From: Owenia fusiformis
Lineage: Eukaryota; Annelida; Polychaeta; Sabellida; Oweniidae
Assembly: GCA_903813345.2 (NCBI GenBank)
Contig: CAIIXF020000002.1
Span: forward strand, 8,825,555 to 8,889,554
Length of the DNA: 64,000 bases
Direction: 5' to 3'
The notes below the pieces were generated by a model. That model did not search any database, was not told where the DNA came from, and was given only the letters and a program-made list of their open reading frames with translations. The translations under genes and the position numbers were made by a program. The first letter of the stretch is position 1, and each line of letters opens with the position of its first letter. This document shows positions 63,699 to 64,000 of the stretch, one piece after another.

Positions 63699-64000
63699 GT
63701 AAGGACCCAGTCCAACATAATTTTTACCCTTTAATGCGTCATTTTGTTTTTATTCTAAACATTGTCGACGTTTTCCATTAGTGTCTACAGTACTAAACAT
63801 TCACAATTTTACTCTATATAACAGTATATATTCTACACGTATGCCTCCTTACTTGTATTTATTTATTTATTTAATCAAGTACTGTATGAACTCTAACAAA
63901 ATTTCAATTTAAAGAGAAAATGAATTATCCGAAGCAGTCTTCTAAAAAAACGCTTCAGAAATGTTTCAGTATTGATCAAGATTTAATTTTCTGAAAAAGT

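Noticed and set aside
63691-63706. Apparent stop codon ending copy C after exon 11
   Set aside because: GGAGTAAGG aligns with the exon 11 donors of A and B; the missing last TM segment and tail are expected beyond the window.

Overview
The window looks like AT-rich, intron-rich, transposon-dense animal nuclear DNA, most likely from a marine invertebrate. The microsatellite-plus-core-repeat elements would suit a mollusc, but that placement is inference. I saw no bacterial operon structure, CRISPR array, rRNA or intact tRNA. All protein-coding exons recognised here have GT-AG splice sites, apart from one intronless gene.

The backbone is a cluster of three homologous SLC5-type sodium/solute cotransporter genes, resembling the sodium-coupled monocarboxylate / multivitamin transporter branch. 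Copy A (minus strand, 302-24305) was reconstructed as 14 exons whose lengths sum to 1887 nt, an open frame of 628 codons plus stop. Copy B (minus strand, 26172-37373) is a tandem duplicate with the same 14 exons. It carries a 2-nt deletion in exon 7 and an in-frame TAA in exon 13, so it is probably a pseudogene. Copy C (plus strand, 52174 to beyond 63698) lies head-to-head with B. Exons 1-11 are inside the window and the 3' exons must lie past the right edge. Exon lengths and phases are almost perfectly shared, so the three copies validate each other.

Between B and C sits an intronless major facilitator transporter gene (41901-43313). Its last 30 or so codons and 3' flank have been amplified into six degenerate tandem copies.

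Most of the rest is mobile DNA, often nested. Copy A intron 2 holds a Ty3-like gag remnant with a local tandem duplication. One duplicate carries a 2.8-kb TTAA-flanked element, and the gag itself is split by a 5'-truncated LINE with a 7-bp target duplication. There are at least seven TA-flanked MITEs with CAGGGTG ends, some inside one another, several long foldback elements, dispersed fragments of an unidentified retroelement, repeat arrays bounded by ATGTC(A/C)CCAC motifs, and a small TIR-flanked element with a Crypton-like ORF.

The transporters probably move small organic anions or vitamins with sodium across the plasma membrane, but substrate cannot be read from sequence. I do not see a clearly new molecular system. 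The strongest points for follow-up are the decay of copy B, the gene-end amplification in the MFS gene, the insertions with visible empty sites, and the Crypton-like element.
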